This document shows positions 20,901-27,415 of a DNA stretch of 64,000 nucleotides, one piece after another. Made by a program: the position numbers and the translations under genes. Below the pieces are notes generated by a model. The model saw nothing but the letters and a program-made list of their open reading frames with translations. It was not told the DNA's origin and ran no database searches. How positions within the stretch are numbered: the stretch's first letter is position 1; every line of letters begins with the position of its first letter. The stretch is from Heliocidaris tuberculata (taxonomy: Eukaryota; Echinodermata; Echinoidea; Camarodonta; Echinometridae): contig CM046838.1 of assembly GCA_025618425.1 (NCBI GenBank), forward strand, positions 20,482,838 to 20,546,837, read 5' to 3'.

Positions 20901-22730
20901 GGACACAAGCCAGTTGTGCCCACCCCCCCCCCCAAAAAAAAAAAATTAAATAGTGACTGAAGAGGGGCGACTTACGGTCTGTCAGTCATGTCCATTCCGG
21001 AAAGGGTCACGTTCTCGATCGGTTTGTTCTGCTGTCCACAGACGTTGCCGTAGCTGTCATAGCCGAAAACAACCCTGAGCACATTGCCAAAGACTACAGC
21101 ATAGCCTGCAATCAGGAACTGCAAGCACAAGAAATGCACTAATCAAATGTCATATCATTGATAAGAATCTGCATATTCTGAACGATTTGGAAATTAATCA
21201 ATATAATCAAGAAGTGCTCTATTTTTAATAAACATTTTAAAAATAATATTTTGAAAATATTGAGCCCTATAAAAAAAACTTTTCTTGGAAAAGGTGAGGC
21301 AAATCAAGGTGTTGTTCCCCTCCTCTTAGTCCTTCTACAATACAACTGAAGCTTCTTGTTGAAGAGACCAGTTACAGGTATTTTTCAGATAATGCTATTG
21401 TATGGATAAACATATAAAATGATGGACATACAATTTATTCCAATGCTCTAAAACCTATATAATTTTCTTTATATTGCCACAACTTGAAAAGAAAATGTAA
21501 AATTATGAAAAAGAAATAAATACACCAATATCAAATATTATAAAATGTTTGAAAATCCTTCGACAAGACATATAACATCAAATTTTCAGACGTTCTACTA
21601 AGGAACATGAACAAATATTGACTGAAATTTGGAGATCAATAAGACATTCAAATTCAAAATACCCAAAGCCATAAATACTTGCCATGCCAATCCAGAAACA
21701 GATGAAGAGCAGTGTACACAGGCAGTCAGTGCAGTGTCTGTCCTTCTTAGAATTCAGACGCCCAGAATCGGGCTCCTATCATATGACAATAAATGGATTT
21801 ATATGAATGAAACATTAGAATTAGCACATAGGAAATGTGAGAGGATGATATGAAACAATATTTTAAAAAGTCAAGGTACAGTGTGCTGGCACAAGCCATT
21901 TTCAATCATAGGAATGAATAAGACTATCTAGCCTGAACACTAATACTGAGATGGGCCTTTTTAGCTCTCTTATATATGCATATATATGAAATGCATTACT
22001 TTTAAACAGCTCCTTGCAATGTACTCTATTCAAGATCTCTCTGCCTTCCTTTTCTGTCACACTTATTTTTACTTTTTAAGATGTAATTGCAAGGCCTTTT
22101 AAAATATTTGGATTTGACACAACTACTGGCATATTGGTCTAGGCTTGGGTCAAGTGACAAATTTTTTTGATTCTGCATTTAAAGACGAGTCAAATTACAA
22201 GTGCAAAAAATGGAAGTAAAGACCAGACCGTCATTCCAACTGTATCACAACTCACTTTAGAAAGAGGGGAGTACCAATATATGTAAATTAAAAGTCAGAT
22301 AACAGTTAACAAGCACAATTACATGTATATATTATAACACATACTATTACAACTGTAAAGTTTGAATATTACAACTGTAAAGTTTGAATATTTCAACTGT
22401 GTATTAAATGTGTGTCTCTACACACTTTAAAAAGAGGGAAATAACCAATATAAATGAGTTCAAAGTCATACAACTAATAAACACACTTTATATATCACAA
22501 CATCACAACATATTAAATAATGAAGCTCTTAATTGTATCTCAACACATTTTAGAAAGAGGTCAACACTAATTACCAATAAAAAGTCACAACTAATAATTT
22601 ATTGATCATAATATATTGAGTGTACTCTTAGAAAATTTTGAAAGACAACAAAAAAGAAGAGTACAAATTTCTGAAAATCAGTATGACTATGACTCACATC
22701 TGTAGGTGATCCAAGGCAGGCACATCCCAT
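618..22730 (-). CDS. SLC44A1: Choline transporter-like protein 1 (SLC44A1/CTL1), whole gene, 18 coding positions
   Basis: Spliced gene for a CTL/SLC44 family membrane protein that moves choline (and, in vertebrates, ethanolamine) across plasma and mitochondrial membranes for phospholipid synthesis. The joined exons give about 666 residues; vertebrate CTL1 is about 657. Seen: N-terminal MGC-type start; TM1 (about 28-55) followed by [11 protein letters not shown]; a large extracellular loop (about 60-200) with conserved cysteines and NVT, NST and NAS glycosylation sites; then a multi-pass core with QPFWTF, YMWWYH, FILACHQ, the [17 protein letters not shown] motif, [13 protein letters not shown] and [19 protein letters not shown]. 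The WWYH, CLWCLEK and NDGS blocks are hallmarks of SLC44, and the QPFWTF and MGC features favour CTL1 over CTL2. The start is supported by an in-frame TAA nine bases upstream of the ATG. Oddities: alternative exons 14A/14B, two GC-AG introns, a decayed exon-9 copy, and repeats placed against three splice donors. Confidence 0.93.
1040..1436 (+). repeat. Dispersed repeat family R1, copy 1
   Basis: About 400 bp that recurs at 46322, 49029 and 55895. Shared landmarks are GAACATCATAGTAGAAATGT, CCATTTCTGTGTGCAGTGCA and CCTCACAGTATA. No terminal repeats or protein are recognisable. It lies in the last SLC44A1 intron. Open frames inside it are not conserved between copies. Confidence 0.8.
1961..2237 (+). 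repeat. GA-rich low-complexity tract
   Basis: Purine tract dominated by GAGA and GAAA runs in the last SLC44A1 intron. It creates a spurious 145-residue serine/leucine frame on the other strand. Confidence 0.9.
3622..3726 (-). CDS. SLC44A1: SLC44A1 exon 16 (cytosolic tail)
   Basis: 105 nt, 35 codons. Begins [12 protein letters not shown], matching the MEFVENS junction of vertebrate CTL1, then basic EKKKRVRV and a proline/threonine tail ending KPPP (residues 617-651). Donor GTAAGT. Reading through the donor would add nine residues and stop at 3592, a possible short isoform. Confidence 0.85.
4043..4417 (+). mobile_element. TTAA-flanked MITE (family M1), copy 1
   Basis: About 375 bp bounded by TTAA, with termini AGGGTACCAGTCACC and the inverted TGATTGGTACACTT. 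Internal landmarks are shared with copies at 4894, 14569 and 57389. The TTAA duplication suggests a piggyBac- or Kolobok-type non-autonomous element. The most diverged copy; it ends 20 bp from the GC donor of SLC44A1 exon 15. Confidence 0.85.
4437..4532 (-). CDS. SLC44A1: SLC44A1 exon 15, GC donor
   Basis: 96 nt, phase 0-0. Encodes [20 protein letters not shown] and [12 protein letters not shown] (residues 585-616). The VDxLxLCF and NDGSP blocks are SLC44 hallmarks. The donor after ATG is GCGAGT; the alternative GT four bases on would shift frame and soon reach TGA. A 375-bp MITE starts 20 bases into the intron. Confidence 0.9.
4585..4790 (+). repeat. Polypyrimidine low-complexity tract
   Basis: CT-rich run next to SLC44A1 exon 15, upstream of it in the gene's orientation, between two M1 MITEs. 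No coding potential. Confidence 0.85.
4894..5267 (+). mobile_element. TTAA-flanked MITE (family M1), copy 2
   Basis: 374 bp between TTAA duplications. The left end TTAAAGGGTACCAATCACC pairs with the right end GGTTGGTACACTTTAA. A central palindrome, CTCGCGCGGAAC with GTTCCGCGCGAG (about 5090-5131), can form a GC-rich hairpin. Lies between alternative exon 14B and exon 15. Confidence 0.9.
5587..5679 (-). CDS. SLC44A1: SLC44A1 exon 14B (alternative TM exon)
   Basis: Also 93 nt and phase 0-0. Encodes [20 protein letters not shown] then SCFFLVYE. It aligns to 14A over all 31 residues without gaps, 11 identical, sharing the FYA start and VYE end. Acceptor TTATAG, donor GTAAGT. It is intact, so it is probably a functional mutually exclusive exon, giving an isoform with more phenylalanine and no proline in this helix. 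Confidence 0.88.
6293..6345 (+). repeat. (AAAC)n microsatellite
   Basis: ACAAACAAACAAAC run with interruptions, in the intron between exons 14A and 14B. Confidence 0.9.
6681..6773 (-). CDS. SLC44A1: SLC44A1 exon 14A (alternative TM exon)
   Basis: 93 nt, phase 0-0. Encodes [20 protein letters not shown] then MSVYE, one transmembrane helix (residues 554-584). Vertebrate CTL1 has exactly one such segment (LPLIIVCLFAYLVAHCF...YE), so 14A and 14B should be alternatives. Acceptor AAGCAG, donor GTAAAA, which is weaker than the donor of 14B. Confidence 0.9.
6774..8930. other. Part of SLC44A1 intron 13, nothing recognised
   Basis: AT-rich intron sequence. I see no exon, terminal repeats or coding remnants apart from short poly-T/poly-G runs near 7113. 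Confidence 0.6.
8931..8985 (+). repeat. (TC)n microsatellite
   Basis: Nearly pure CT repeat just before the minisatellite of intron 13. Confidence 0.95.
9030..9757 (+). repeat. Intronic minisatellite abutting exon 13
   Basis: Imperfect tandem array with a period of about 60-74 bp. Each unit carries a TGCAAACACTCAACACCCTG- or GCAAGCACTC-like core (cores near 9143, 9269, 9331, 9449, 9509, 9575, 9649, 9715). The last unit runs directly into the exon 13 donor, and units near 9535 resemble the exon-edge sequence, so the splice-site region was part of the amplified unit. Confidence 0.85.
9758..9886 (-). CDS. SLC44A1: SLC44A1 exon 13
   Basis: 129 nt, phase 0 to phase 0. Encodes [20 protein letters not shown] and the [17 protein letters not shown] (residues 511-553). 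A minisatellite starts right at its GTGAGT donor. Confidence 0.94.
10281..10318 (-). CDS. SLC44A1: SLC44A1 exon 12 (38-nt micro-exon)
   Basis: Only 38 nt, encoding [12 protein letters not shown] (residues 498-510). This fits the family segment that reads INSTNFCTSAKD in vertebrate CTL1. Acceptor ATACAG, donor GTAAGG. Phases agree with exons 11 and 13. Too short to be found as an open frame on its own. Confidence 0.9.
10913..11028 (-). CDS. SLC44A1: SLC44A1 exon 11 (CLWCLEK motif)
   Basis: 116 nt. Encodes [20 protein letters not shown] and the following NEHAYIVI (residues 459-498), a cysteine-rich signature found in all CTL proteins. Acceptor TTGTAG, donor GTGAGT. Confidence 0.95.
11653..11793 (-). 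CDS. SLC44A1: SLC44A1 exon 10
   Basis: 141 nt. Encodes [18 protein letters not shown] followed by a [22 protein letters not shown] (residues 412-459). The RYHxGS block is conserved in SLC44. Donor GTAAGT. Confidence 0.94.
11838..11868 (+). repeat. Short telomere-like TTAGGG run
   Basis: Several TTAGGG or TTATGG units followed by degenerate GGCTAA units to about 11945. Too short and degenerate for a telomere. Similar CCTAACCCTAA-type patches occur near 16860, 45060, 45775 and 47080, so it probably belongs to a dispersed repeat. Confidence 0.6.
11995..12086 (-). pseudogene. Decayed partial duplicate of SLC44A1 exon 9
   Basis: Matches exon 9 positions 12189-12280 without indels at a constant offset of 194 bp, with about 14 differences in 96 aligned bases counted by eye. 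It still reads HAIGF then [16 protein letters not shown] and keeps a GTAAGAG donor, but has an in-frame TAG where exon 9 has the GAG of TAEF. It lacks the first half of the exon and its acceptor. Several changes are synonymous. Most likely a dead tandem exon. Confidence 0.85.
12189..12357 (-). CDS. SLC44A1: SLC44A1 exon 9
   Basis: 169 nt. Encodes [20 protein letters not shown] and [16 protein letters not shown] (residues 356-412), the most recognisable SLC44 stretch. Acceptor AACAG, donor GTAAGA. A decayed copy of its 3' half lies at 11995-12086. Confidence 0.95.
12455..12524 (+). mobile_element. 70-bp TTAA-flanked mini-element
   Basis: Inverted ends TTAACTCTTTA and TAAAGAGTTAA enclose 48 bp. 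Probably a very short MITE with a TTAA duplication, in the intron before SLC44A1 exon 9. Confidence 0.6.
12888..13086 (+). mobile_element. TA-flanked MITE with TCGCGAAAA-rich ends
   Basis: Inverted ends CTGTATAAGTGGTTATTTTC and the complementary GCTTATACAG, flanked by TA on both sides. The interior has repeated TTTTCGCGAAAA-like motifs. A Tc1/mariner-type non-autonomous element is the simplest reading. Confidence 0.75.
13419..13759 (+). mobile_element. MITE with GGGCCATTCTC inverted ends
   Basis: 341 bp starting GGGCCATTCTCACTTACA and ending GAGAATGGCCC, flanked by TTA/TAT. Open frames inside are not conserved proteins. Lies in the intron between SLC44A1 exons 8 and 9. Confidence 0.75.
13994..14180 (-). 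CDS. SLC44A1: SLC44A1 exon 8
   Basis: 187 nt. [16 protein letters not shown] completes one [22 protein letters not shown] forms the next (residues 294-356). The spacing and the QPFWTF block match vertebrate CTL1. Acceptor ATCAG, donor GTAGAG. Confidence 0.94.
14569..14941 (+). mobile_element. TTAA-flanked MITE (family M1), copy 3
   Basis: 373 bp, TTAA at both ends, the same termini and the same internal GCTCGCGCGGAAC palindrome as copy 2. Lies in the intron upstream of SLC44A1 exon 8. Confidence 0.9.
15599..16423 (+). mobile_element. hAT-like element with 8-bp duplication
   Basis: 825 bp with inverted ends CAAGGGCGTAAACAG and CTGTTGACGCCCTTG. Both flanks carry TTTTAAGC (15591-15598 and 16424-16431), a perfect 8-bp target duplication typical of hAT elements. 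No transposase is visible, so non-autonomous. Contains CCCCCC/GGGGGG runs and a short GC-rich core. Confidence 0.9.
16978..17117 (-). CDS. SLC44A1: SLC44A1 exon 7
   Basis: 140 nt. Encodes [13 protein letters not shown], a hydrophilic loop with an NVT site, then the beginning of the next [14 protein letters not shown] (residues 247-293). Donor GTAAGT. Confidence 0.92.
17514..17603 (-). CDS. SLC44A1: SLC44A1 exon 6 (TM2-TM3)
   Basis: 90 nt. Hydrophobic [18 protein letters not shown] followed by [11 protein letters not shown] (residues 217-247). Acceptor ATAG, donor GTAAGC. Confidence 0.92.
18041..18620 (+). repeat. Four tandem ~155-160-bp repeats
   Basis: Units start near 18041, 18203, 18357 and 18511. 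Each has a GACAAAATTTCAAAATTC-type start, AACCTCATGAAAGTCTTTCA, AAATCGGTCAATAAATGAGG and a GCATAAATTAGCATA end. They run into a GGACGGACGG-rich segment and then the hairpin at 18692. The arrangement resembles the 3' part of a mobile element. Confidence 0.85.
18692..18723 (+). repeat. Perfect 14-bp-stem hairpin
   Basis: AGCTCATCTGGCCC, a four-base loop ATTC, then GGGCCAGATGAGCT. Sits at the end of the tandem-repeat block and probably marks its boundary. Confidence 0.9.
19166..19326 (+). mobile_element. TA-flanked pogo-like MITE at exon 5 donor
   Basis: Starts CAATAAAACCTGTATACAAA and ends with the inverted GCAGGTTAGACTG, flanked by TA (19164-19165, 19327-19328). Related to the element at 44214. 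The right-hand TA forms bases +6 and +7 of the SLC44A1 intron 5 donor. Confidence 0.7.
19334..19500 (-). CDS. SLC44A1: SLC44A1 exon 5
   Basis: 167 nt. Encodes the NRCVPQDL loop end, an NAS site and [13 protein letters not shown], the start of TM2 (residues 161-217). The donor GTGAGT is completed by the TA flank of a small DNA element (19166-19326), so the transposon lies six bases into the intron. Confidence 0.93.
20158..20370 (-). CDS. SLC44A1: SLC44A1 exon 4 (extracellular loop)
   Basis: 213 nt between TTTTCAG and AG|GTTTGT. Carries the loop cysteines in [16 protein letters not shown] and GPCPN plus an NST site (residues 90-161). Confidence 0.92.
20976..21118 (-). CDS. SLC44A1: SLC44A1 exon 3
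   Basis: 143 nt, starts in phase 0 after TTGCAG and ends CC|GTAAGT. Encodes the second half of TM1, then [13 protein letters not shown], the most conserved extracellular block of the family, and an NVT glycosylation site (residues 43-90). Confidence 0.93.
21683..21775 (-). CDS. SLC44A1: SLC44A1 exon 2 (TM1 start), GC donor
   Basis: 31 codons (residues 12-42) with the CTL signature [20 protein letters not shown] opening TM1. The acceptor is ATAG. The only donor that keeps frame and homology is GCAAGT directly after ATG, a GC-AG intron. The nearby GT two bases further breaks the frame. Confidence 0.88.
22230..22620 (+). repeat. Irregular tandem repeat, period about 125-170 bp
   Basis: Three related units with CAACACACTTTAGAAAGAGG-like cores near 22252, 22424 and 22549 followed by ACCAATA and AAAGTCA. 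Lies in SLC44A1 intron 1. Confidence 0.65.
22698..22730 (-). CDS. SLC44A1: SLC44A1 exon 1 (start codon)
   Basis: Encodes [11 protein letters not shown] (residues 1-11) and ends in phase 0 at a GTGAGT donor. The ATG has G at +4 and an in-frame TAA just upstream. Glycine 2 and cysteines 3 and 5 resemble the lipid-modified start of CTL1; acylation is inference. No 5' UTR exon could be placed with confidence. Confidence 0.85.
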
Positions 22731-22852
22731 GACGGCTTGTTATTATACCAACACCTGACACTGACTATAATGAAGATGATGAGTCACAGAGAGTTGGATA
22801 TATCACACCTGAAAGCTGTGTTTTAATAGTGAGATAGAAAGGGAAATGGTAA

Positions 22853-22931
22853 TTAACCCATTGTCTATGGGAACGAGTTGATCCCTGTATTAAGTCTATG
22901 GGAGTGAGAGAATCAGTAGTCAACCGGTTAA
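22853..22931 (+). mobile_element. Short TTAA-type repeat, copy 1
   Basis: TTAACCCATTGTCTATGGGA to CAACCGGTTAA. The same about 78-bp unit recurs at 42286-42363. Probably a tiny MITE with TTAA ends. Confidence 0.55.
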
Positions 22932-23787
22932 CAAGCACATCCCGGTATACTGACAGCCCATGAGACAGACAAGCAAGGAGACTGACAATGTCTGTCTAGT
23001 GAACCCTCAAAAAAGTTTTCCAAAGACCAGCGAGACTTACAATGTACATGTATGTTGGTCTTATGGGCATAGCGTGTAGGTCTATGTCCAAACTATAGCC
23101 AAATTTTGATAGAACATACATTTAAACGTAGAAATATCATATGAAAGACTGAAAGCTGCGAAATGTTTCTAATTACAGCTCCAATACATTGGCTTTGTAC
23201 TCTTGAACCTGAAGTCAGCGTGAACCTATCATCAGGTGATTTGCCTCAAAAATCTGATGGAGAAAGAGTTCAATGCAACTATTGCCACATTTCCCCTAAA
23301 AAAAGTGAAATTGCGCAATAATAGAGGGGACAAAAAATATCAATAGAACGCGTTACTACATGTAAGCACATGTATGACTCATATTTCCATCATTTCATAT
23401 GATCTTCTAACATCACAGACATCACTCTATGTCCATCCTTAGCAGTCCCATACATCGCTCTGAAAGAAGCAATATCGCCAGTCAAAAACAACCTGATAAT
23501 TTCACTTGATCAGGGCGATAGTGATCCAATTCAAGGAATTATCTGGAATTTAGATTTTTTATCATCCTAAAATGTATAATAGAAATGTTTTCCCAGAATT
23601 TTGCTGAATATTCTAGTGTTTTTCCCTCTTCAACGTAGATGTCAACCACCACTAAATATGACACAGCCCTACACAGGGATGGATGTGTGATTAAATTGTT
23701 TTTTAGAGAAAAAAAAAATTATGATTTTTAGAAATGGGAGAGCACTTCGCGCAAGATAGATCTAAGGTTAGAAGTCTACATCATCAT
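22932..23787. other. Upstream region of SLC44A1, nothing recognised
   Basis: Expected to hold 5' UTR or promoter sequence, but no TATA box, CpG-rich start or confident non-coding exon is evident. A possible GTAAGTC donor on the minus strand near 23035-23040 could end an untranslated exon. Confidence 0.35.
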
Positions 23788-26334
23788 CAGGCGCGCCGGA
23801 AGCAGTTTGGGATTGGGGGGGGGGCAAACATTCAAAGGGGCTCACCTTTCAAGGGCTCATGTCTTCTCACCCCTAAAAAAACACACACGCTTTCCCACCC
23901 TCTCACAATACAGATCCTACTGCTAAATCAAAATTTTACTCGAAAATTCTCTGACAAGCATTTTTGGGGTGTATTTTTACTCGAAAATTCTCTGACAAGC
24001 AAAAAAAAAAAGGTTATCAGCATTTTTGGGGTGTATTTTGACTGGAAAATTCTCTGACAAGCAAAAAAAACAAAACACCAGAATTATGCTAAAATTCTGC
24101 TAAATTCTGTCAAATTCTGCTAAATTCTGTCAAATTACGCTAAAGCGGTCAAAATTCTGCCAACTCAGGCAACCTTGCGTCTAATACAAAACCTCCACTA
24201 CGTTAAAGTTTAAAGTTTGAATGCTTTATCTGTCTTCAGTGATCTCTAGGGCTGGGACTAAAAACCGGGTACCCGAGTCCCGCCCGAGAGCCTCGGGACC
24301 CGGGTCAAAATATTAGATAACCGATACCCGAAAATGAGTATTTAATTATCACCTATGTATGTACACGACAAGGCGGTAGATGAACGTCGAACAGCCATTT
24401 ACTATTTACATGTAAAAAAAATCCATGTAGCGCTCTAGCGCACCATTGCAGTGATGCGCTTTTGATTCGTTCAACTCACTGTGAAACATAACCTTACACA
24501 TTCGTATACACAGAGAGCAAAGCTCACTGCCGCTATTCGGAGACTGCTCATTGGTTCATTGAACCCATGACATAATTTGCATTTAGTGCCCTTCCCCCTT
24601 CTTTGCAGTGAACGTTAAGTCTATGAGCGATTAACGGGCGTAAAGTTTACAAACTCATGCATATTCAACAGTCGCTCCACACTCGCACGTGGCATCTCAC
24701 AACTCGTACACTATTAAACAGGTATTTTTAACATCGACGATCACGATCTGACACTGTCACAATATCCTGAAACTTTAGCAAAGAAGTTACCAATTACTGA
24801 AATCAGATTAAGAGTACATGAACGATATATCCAAAATAATATCCTTCATTGTTCATGCGAAAGTGAAAAGCAAGGCTGTGAGAAGCAAAGGATGTCTACA
24901 GTGCGCGCGATTAACATTTTCATTCATAAAATTGGGCTTGTGACGTCATTTCATGAGCGGTCCGTTAACAACAAGTCATGACAAGTCATATGCCAGCCAG
25001 CCAATGAAGGTATGCGCCTTTTTTTTTTCTTTTTTCTTTTTTCCTTTCATATACCGCGGCGGCATTGGGCGGAAAGGCGCTTTGTATAAACAGATCGAAT
25101 TTCAAAAGGGAACCGCATGTGTGTGTTAAAGGATGAAGTTGCAGTCGGACAGAGAAGAAAATGTTGGCTTGATGATTTTTTTTGATGAATGATGAGTTTG
25201 ATGAATGATGATATTTGATGTCTGATGAAGATAATTGTTTTGATGATGTTATTATCTTGATAATGATGATATGATGATGATGTCTTTGATGATTATGATG
25301 ATCGATGATGATATCAATGGTGCTACTGGCGAAGAGAGAGGACCCGGCATGTATTGATGATTTTATGTGTACTAGTAGTGGTACGTGTGTGTGAATTTCA
25401 ATAATTGGCAGGTTGATCACACGTTAAGAATGAAACTGTCGGTGAGACGATGACCGCGTGCGTGAGGACTCGCAATGTGTATAATTAGAGTATGAGGAGT
25501 GTAGATACTACAGAAAGCTCGCCATTTTCGCCAGGCAAATCAATACTCCGTGTGAACAGTGAAGTTTGTGTACAAAGTGAGTAAGTGACTCGATCTCTAC
25601 GATCACGATGTCAAAATTCCCAAGAGCTGCCCGTACAAAATTATTAAGAATCATGATCATCGTCTCAAACGAGTTTTTCTTCATAAGATTTCTTTGTATT
25701 CCCCTTCCTTTTTTATAAGTACATGTACATTCATGTATTTTGGATAAACATGTGCGAGGGACTGTTGACCGCGCGTGACTACCTAAGGCGCTGTCGCGCT
25801 GGCATGATTAGACGGTAGACAATTTCTACAGATTAGATTTAGGCGGCTTATGCCTATCCTGTCTTGCGCCCACGCGATTTCCTCCGCCTGTTTTGTTGTT
25901 GTTGTTGTTTTTGTTGTTTTTGTTTTTGTTTTTTCCTCGAATGGTTTATTTCAGTTGCCAAACACAAAGGAGTTTTCCCACAGTGTTTGTAGCTTCTTAG
26001 GGGTAAATATTGGCTTGTAATTCGTGTTATATCATTTTCGGGTAACCGGGAACCCGCCCGAAAAATAGTCGGGTTCCCGAATTGAAAAAATACCCGAAAC
26101 TCCCACCCCTAGTGATCTCCATGAATACGAAAAATGAATACAAAGGCTTACAATTACGTAATAAAGCAATCATGCTTTTAATATACACACGATTTTTACT
26201 CCTTTACTACTGATTTTTCTTCTTCTTTTTTTTATGGGGGGGGGGGGATTTGGGGGGCAAAAATGCATTTTGCCCCCCCACTTTTTCGTTTGGGGGGGGG
26301 GACCCCCCCTGCCCCCCCACTTCCGGCGCCTATG
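23788..26334 (+). mobile_element. hAT-like element H1 (carries nested insertion)
   Basis: Ends CAGGCGCGCCGGAAGC and CTTCCGGCGCCTATG, flanked by ATCATCAT on both sides (23780-23787, 26335-26342), an 8-bp duplication. Without the nested element at 24247-26111 it is about 680 bp. A shorter copy lies reversed at 36943. Long G and C runs lie just inside the ends. No transposase found. Confidence 0.85.
24247..26111 (+). mobile_element. Nested hAT-like element with 8-bp duplication
   Basis: 1865 bp, ends TAGGGCTGGGACTAAAAACC and TCCCACCCCTA, flanked by GTGATCTC on both sides (24239-24246, 26112-26119). CCGGGTACCCGAG-like subterminal repeats lie at both ends. The TAGGGxTGGGA terminus and the 8-bp duplication fit the hAT superfamily. 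Interior includes a GATGAT-rich patch (about 25160-25320) that makes a false histidine-rich frame. No transposase seen. Confidence 0.9.
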
Positions 26335-27385
26335 ATCATCATCACAGGGTTGCCAATTTGTGTTTGATGAATTACAATTACAACTTCAAAAATTCATAAC
26401 TTTCTCATTTCTAATCTTATCAAAATAGATCTAAATCTAGGTCTGATTGAGAGCTAATTACTGTTAGATCTATAGACATGATTAGCCTGTTAAGGCTGTT
26501 TACAGGGTAAAAAGAAAAAAAGCTGACGCTACTCTTCATAGAGCCTGGTACTTTTATCTACTGTATCTCAGCAACATAGTAGCCATTTTAGAATCTATTT
26601 AAAGAACCTCTTGAAAATCACCTTTACTGTGAGCCAGCTTCTCTCATCTCCTCTTCACTATAGCTTTAAGAGTATTAAAACCCCCTTTTTTACCCTTAAA
26701 AATAATATTTCACATTTGTTTTCAATATCTTTTAATTCTCACTTCAGAATTGATTATTGAATCATACACAGACAATCATGTAATTCCAGATTTTTTCTTG
26801 TAAACATTCCTTATGATACTGAAAAGATGAAAAAGTATCACCATTTTTGTTTTGTACAGACAATTTGAATGACCTATCGTGCCTCGCAAGGTCGATCGCA
26901 AGACGATGGGTAGCATGGGTAGTATGTCCCTTATAGTGATTATCAAATTATCAATCTCATATCGATATTTATGCTCTTCCGTGCTTAAATCCATTCTTTT
27001 TCTTATTTGCATTTAAGTATCCTTCGCTGATTATTCTTTCACATTTGATGAAACTTTAATAATACGTGTAGTTGTTTTACTTAAACTTAACTATAACTGT
27101 TTCTTGTTCTTTTACACAACCCTGTAAAACTTATATTTTATCACTCTCTGGAGCCTATAACCAACAAGCTCTGCTTTTACTTTAGGCTCCTTCAAATCCC
27201 CATTTCCGATTTTGTTAGTCATTCTTTTAAATTACGACAAGTAACCGAAACTGATACAATATATTTTGTATGTACTCATGCTTATTACATAAACACTGTA
27301 TTATTTTTTATCGTTATTAATTCTTGTTAACGAACCTACAACCGACAATAATGTATTAACATTGAAATGTGATATGTGAATATGA

Positions 27386-27415
27386 AATAAAGTGAACTTG
27401 AACTTGAACTTGAAC
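27386..27415 (+). repeat. AATAAA plus (GAACTT)n tail
   Basis: AATAAAGTGAACTTGAACTT and further units resemble the 3' tail of a non-LTR retrotransposon on the plus strand. Its 5' extent and any coding part could not be defined. Confidence 0.45.

Noticed and set aside
24986..25420. 144-residue histidine/isoleucine-rich frame
   Set aside because: Produced by the GATGAT-rich patch inside the nested hAT-like element.
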